From assembly GCA_937872005.1 (NCBI GenBank), contig CALMPQ010000465.1, positions 1-5,175 of the forward strand: a stretch of 5,175 nucleotides of DNA, in the 5' to 3' direction. How positions within the stretch are numbered: position 1 is the stretch's first letter; each line of letters opens with the position of its first letter. Below the pieces are notes generated by a model. It did not search any database. It had not been told where the DNA came from and saw only the letters and a list, made by a program, of their open reading frames with translations. This stretch comes from an uncultured Propioniciclava sp. GTDB taxonomy: Bacteria; Actinomycetota; Actinomycetes; Propionibacteriales; Propionibacteriaceae. Shown piece by piece: positions 4,533 through 5,175 of the stretch. The translations under genes and the position numbers were made by a program.

Positions 4533-5175
4533 ATGGCTGCTGTTGACGACATCAAGTCCAGCCTCGACCTGTCCCAGATCGCCCAGTTCCTGGGCACCGA
4601 CGAGCAGACGGCCAACGAGGCCGTCGACCAGGCCCTCGCCCAGTTGGTCGGCGCCATGGACAACAACGTGACGGACGCCGACGGTGCGGTCGGCCTCACC
4701 CGCGCCGCCCTCAAGGACCACGCGCAGAGCGCCGCCTACGGCGACAGCATCGACATCAACAACGTGGACGAGGCCGACGGCGAGAAGATCGTCAACCACG
4801 TCTTCGCCGACAGCCAGATCCAGCAGTTCACCGGCGGTGCCGGCGGCGGCCTGCTGCGCAAGCTGCTGCCCCTGCTGGCCCCCATCGTGATGGGCTATGT
4901 CGCCAGCAAGCTGCAGGAGAAGATGTCCGGCGGTGGCCGCGCCCAGGCGCCCGCCCCCCAGCAGGGTGGTGGCCTCGGCGACATCCTCGGCGACCTCCTC
5001 GGTGGCGGTGGCGGCCAGCAGGGCCGCTCCTCCGGCGGTGGCCTCGGCGACATCTTGGGGGACCTGCTCGGTGGCGGCGCCCCGCAGCAGCCCCAGCAGA
5101 CGCAGCAGCCCCAGCAGCGCACGCAGGCCCCGTCGGGCGGCGGCTTCCAGGCCCCCCAGGCCGACGGTGAGATCG
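4533..5175 (+). CDS. DUF937-family protein with Gly-rich and Pro/Gln-rich tail (C-terminus off window)
   Basis: Function is unknown. The 214 visible residues start with a small helical region (about 5-65; IAQFLGTDEQTANEAVDQAL resembles the opening of actinobacterial DUF937 proteins), then INNVDEADGEKIVNHVFAD (76-93), which is the most recognisable family stretch, and a hydrophobic helix, LLRKLLPLLAPIVMGYVASKL (107-127). From about 132 the protein becomes low-complexity: a 15-residue motif GGGLGDILGDLLGGG is present twice (145-159 and 168-182), followed by a Pro/Gln-rich tract (184-201). There is no signal peptide. The start is fixed by the AAGGAG site. E. coli YidB belongs to the same domain family, as I recall, also without a firm function. 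The gene follows accE by 74 bp with its own predicted promoter, so it is probably not strictly part of the carboxylase operon. The family assignment is from pattern recognition. Confidence 0.85.
   Translation, partial: MAAVDDIKSSLDLSQIAQFLGTDEQTANEAVDQALAQLVGAMDNNVTDADGAVGLTRAALKDHAQSAAYGDSIDINNVDEADGEKIVNHVFADSQIQQFTGGAGGGLLRKLLPLLAPIVMGYVASKLQEKMSGGGRAQAPAPQQGGGLGDILGDLLGGGGGQQGRSSGGGLGDILGDLLGGGAPQQPQQTQQPQQRTQAPSGGGFQAPQADGEI
4965..5078 (+). repeat. Two copies of a 45-nt / 15-residue motif in the DUF937 gene
   Basis: Copies at 4965-5009 and 5034-5078 encode the identical peptide GGGLGDILGDLLGGG and are offset by 69 nt (23 codons). By my count they differ at 6 of 45 bases, all synonymous (for example CTC against TTG, and GGC against GGG). 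Confidence 0.9.
5085..5117 (+). repeat. 15-nt direct repeat encoding Gln-Gln-Pro-Gln-Gln
   Basis: CAGCAGCCCCAGCAG occurs at 5085-5099 and again, identically, at 5103-5117, separated by ACG. It gives an 18-nt period within the Pro/Gln-rich tail of the DUF937 protein. Exact nucleotide identity suggests a recent tandem duplication or slippage. Confidence 0.9.

Overview
The window is ordinary, compact chromosomal DNA from a high-GC Gram-positive bacterium (Actinomycetota). The evidence is the very high G+C with strong third-position GC bias, TANNNT-type -10 elements placed for leaderless mRNAs, and the actinobacterial pairing of a PccB/AccD-type carboxyltransferase with a short acyl-CoA carboxylase epsilon subunit next to birA. 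I cannot name the genus from sequence alone.

Layout from left to right. A GtrA-family membrane protein runs leftward off the window (1-228, minus). Divergent from it is a 210-residue alpha/beta hydrolase (280-912, plus). This meets a second, unrelated-looking alpha/beta hydrolase (909-1796, minus) tail to tail, the two stop codons sharing one CTAG. The second hydrolase is the downstream partner of birA (1796-2572, minus), with a TGATG stop/start overlap. Across a 72-bp divergent promoter region lies the carboxyltransferase beta subunit pccB (2645-4219, plus), followed with a GTGA overlap by the epsilon subunit accE (4216-4458, plus). After a 74-bp gap with its own promoter, a DUF937-family protein (4533 to beyond the right edge, plus) closes the window. 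No stretch of 300 bases lacks a gene. I saw no RNA gene, mobile element, CRISPR array or convincing intrinsic terminator.

How the genes work together. BirA attaches biotin to the carrier domain of the carboxylase alpha subunit, which is not in this window. PccB transfers the carboxyl group from that biotin to an acyl-CoA (propionyl-CoA or acetyl-CoA), and AccE stabilises the alpha-beta complex. The birA/accD/accE block matches the M. tuberculosis order Rv3279c-Rv3280-Rv3281, with a GtrA-type gene (Rv3277) nearby, as I recall it. The two hydrolases and the downstream DUF937 gene differ from that layout.

The most interesting signals are regulatory and small-scale. Three start codons (plus-strand hydrolase, birA, pccB) each sit exactly 6 nt after a TANNNT hexamer, which predicts leaderless transcripts. 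A perfect 11-bp inverted repeat brackets the predicted -10 and transcription start of the DUF937 gene. A 15-residue motif in the DUF937 protein is duplicated with only synonymous nucleotide changes. I did not find a convincing new multi-gene system.
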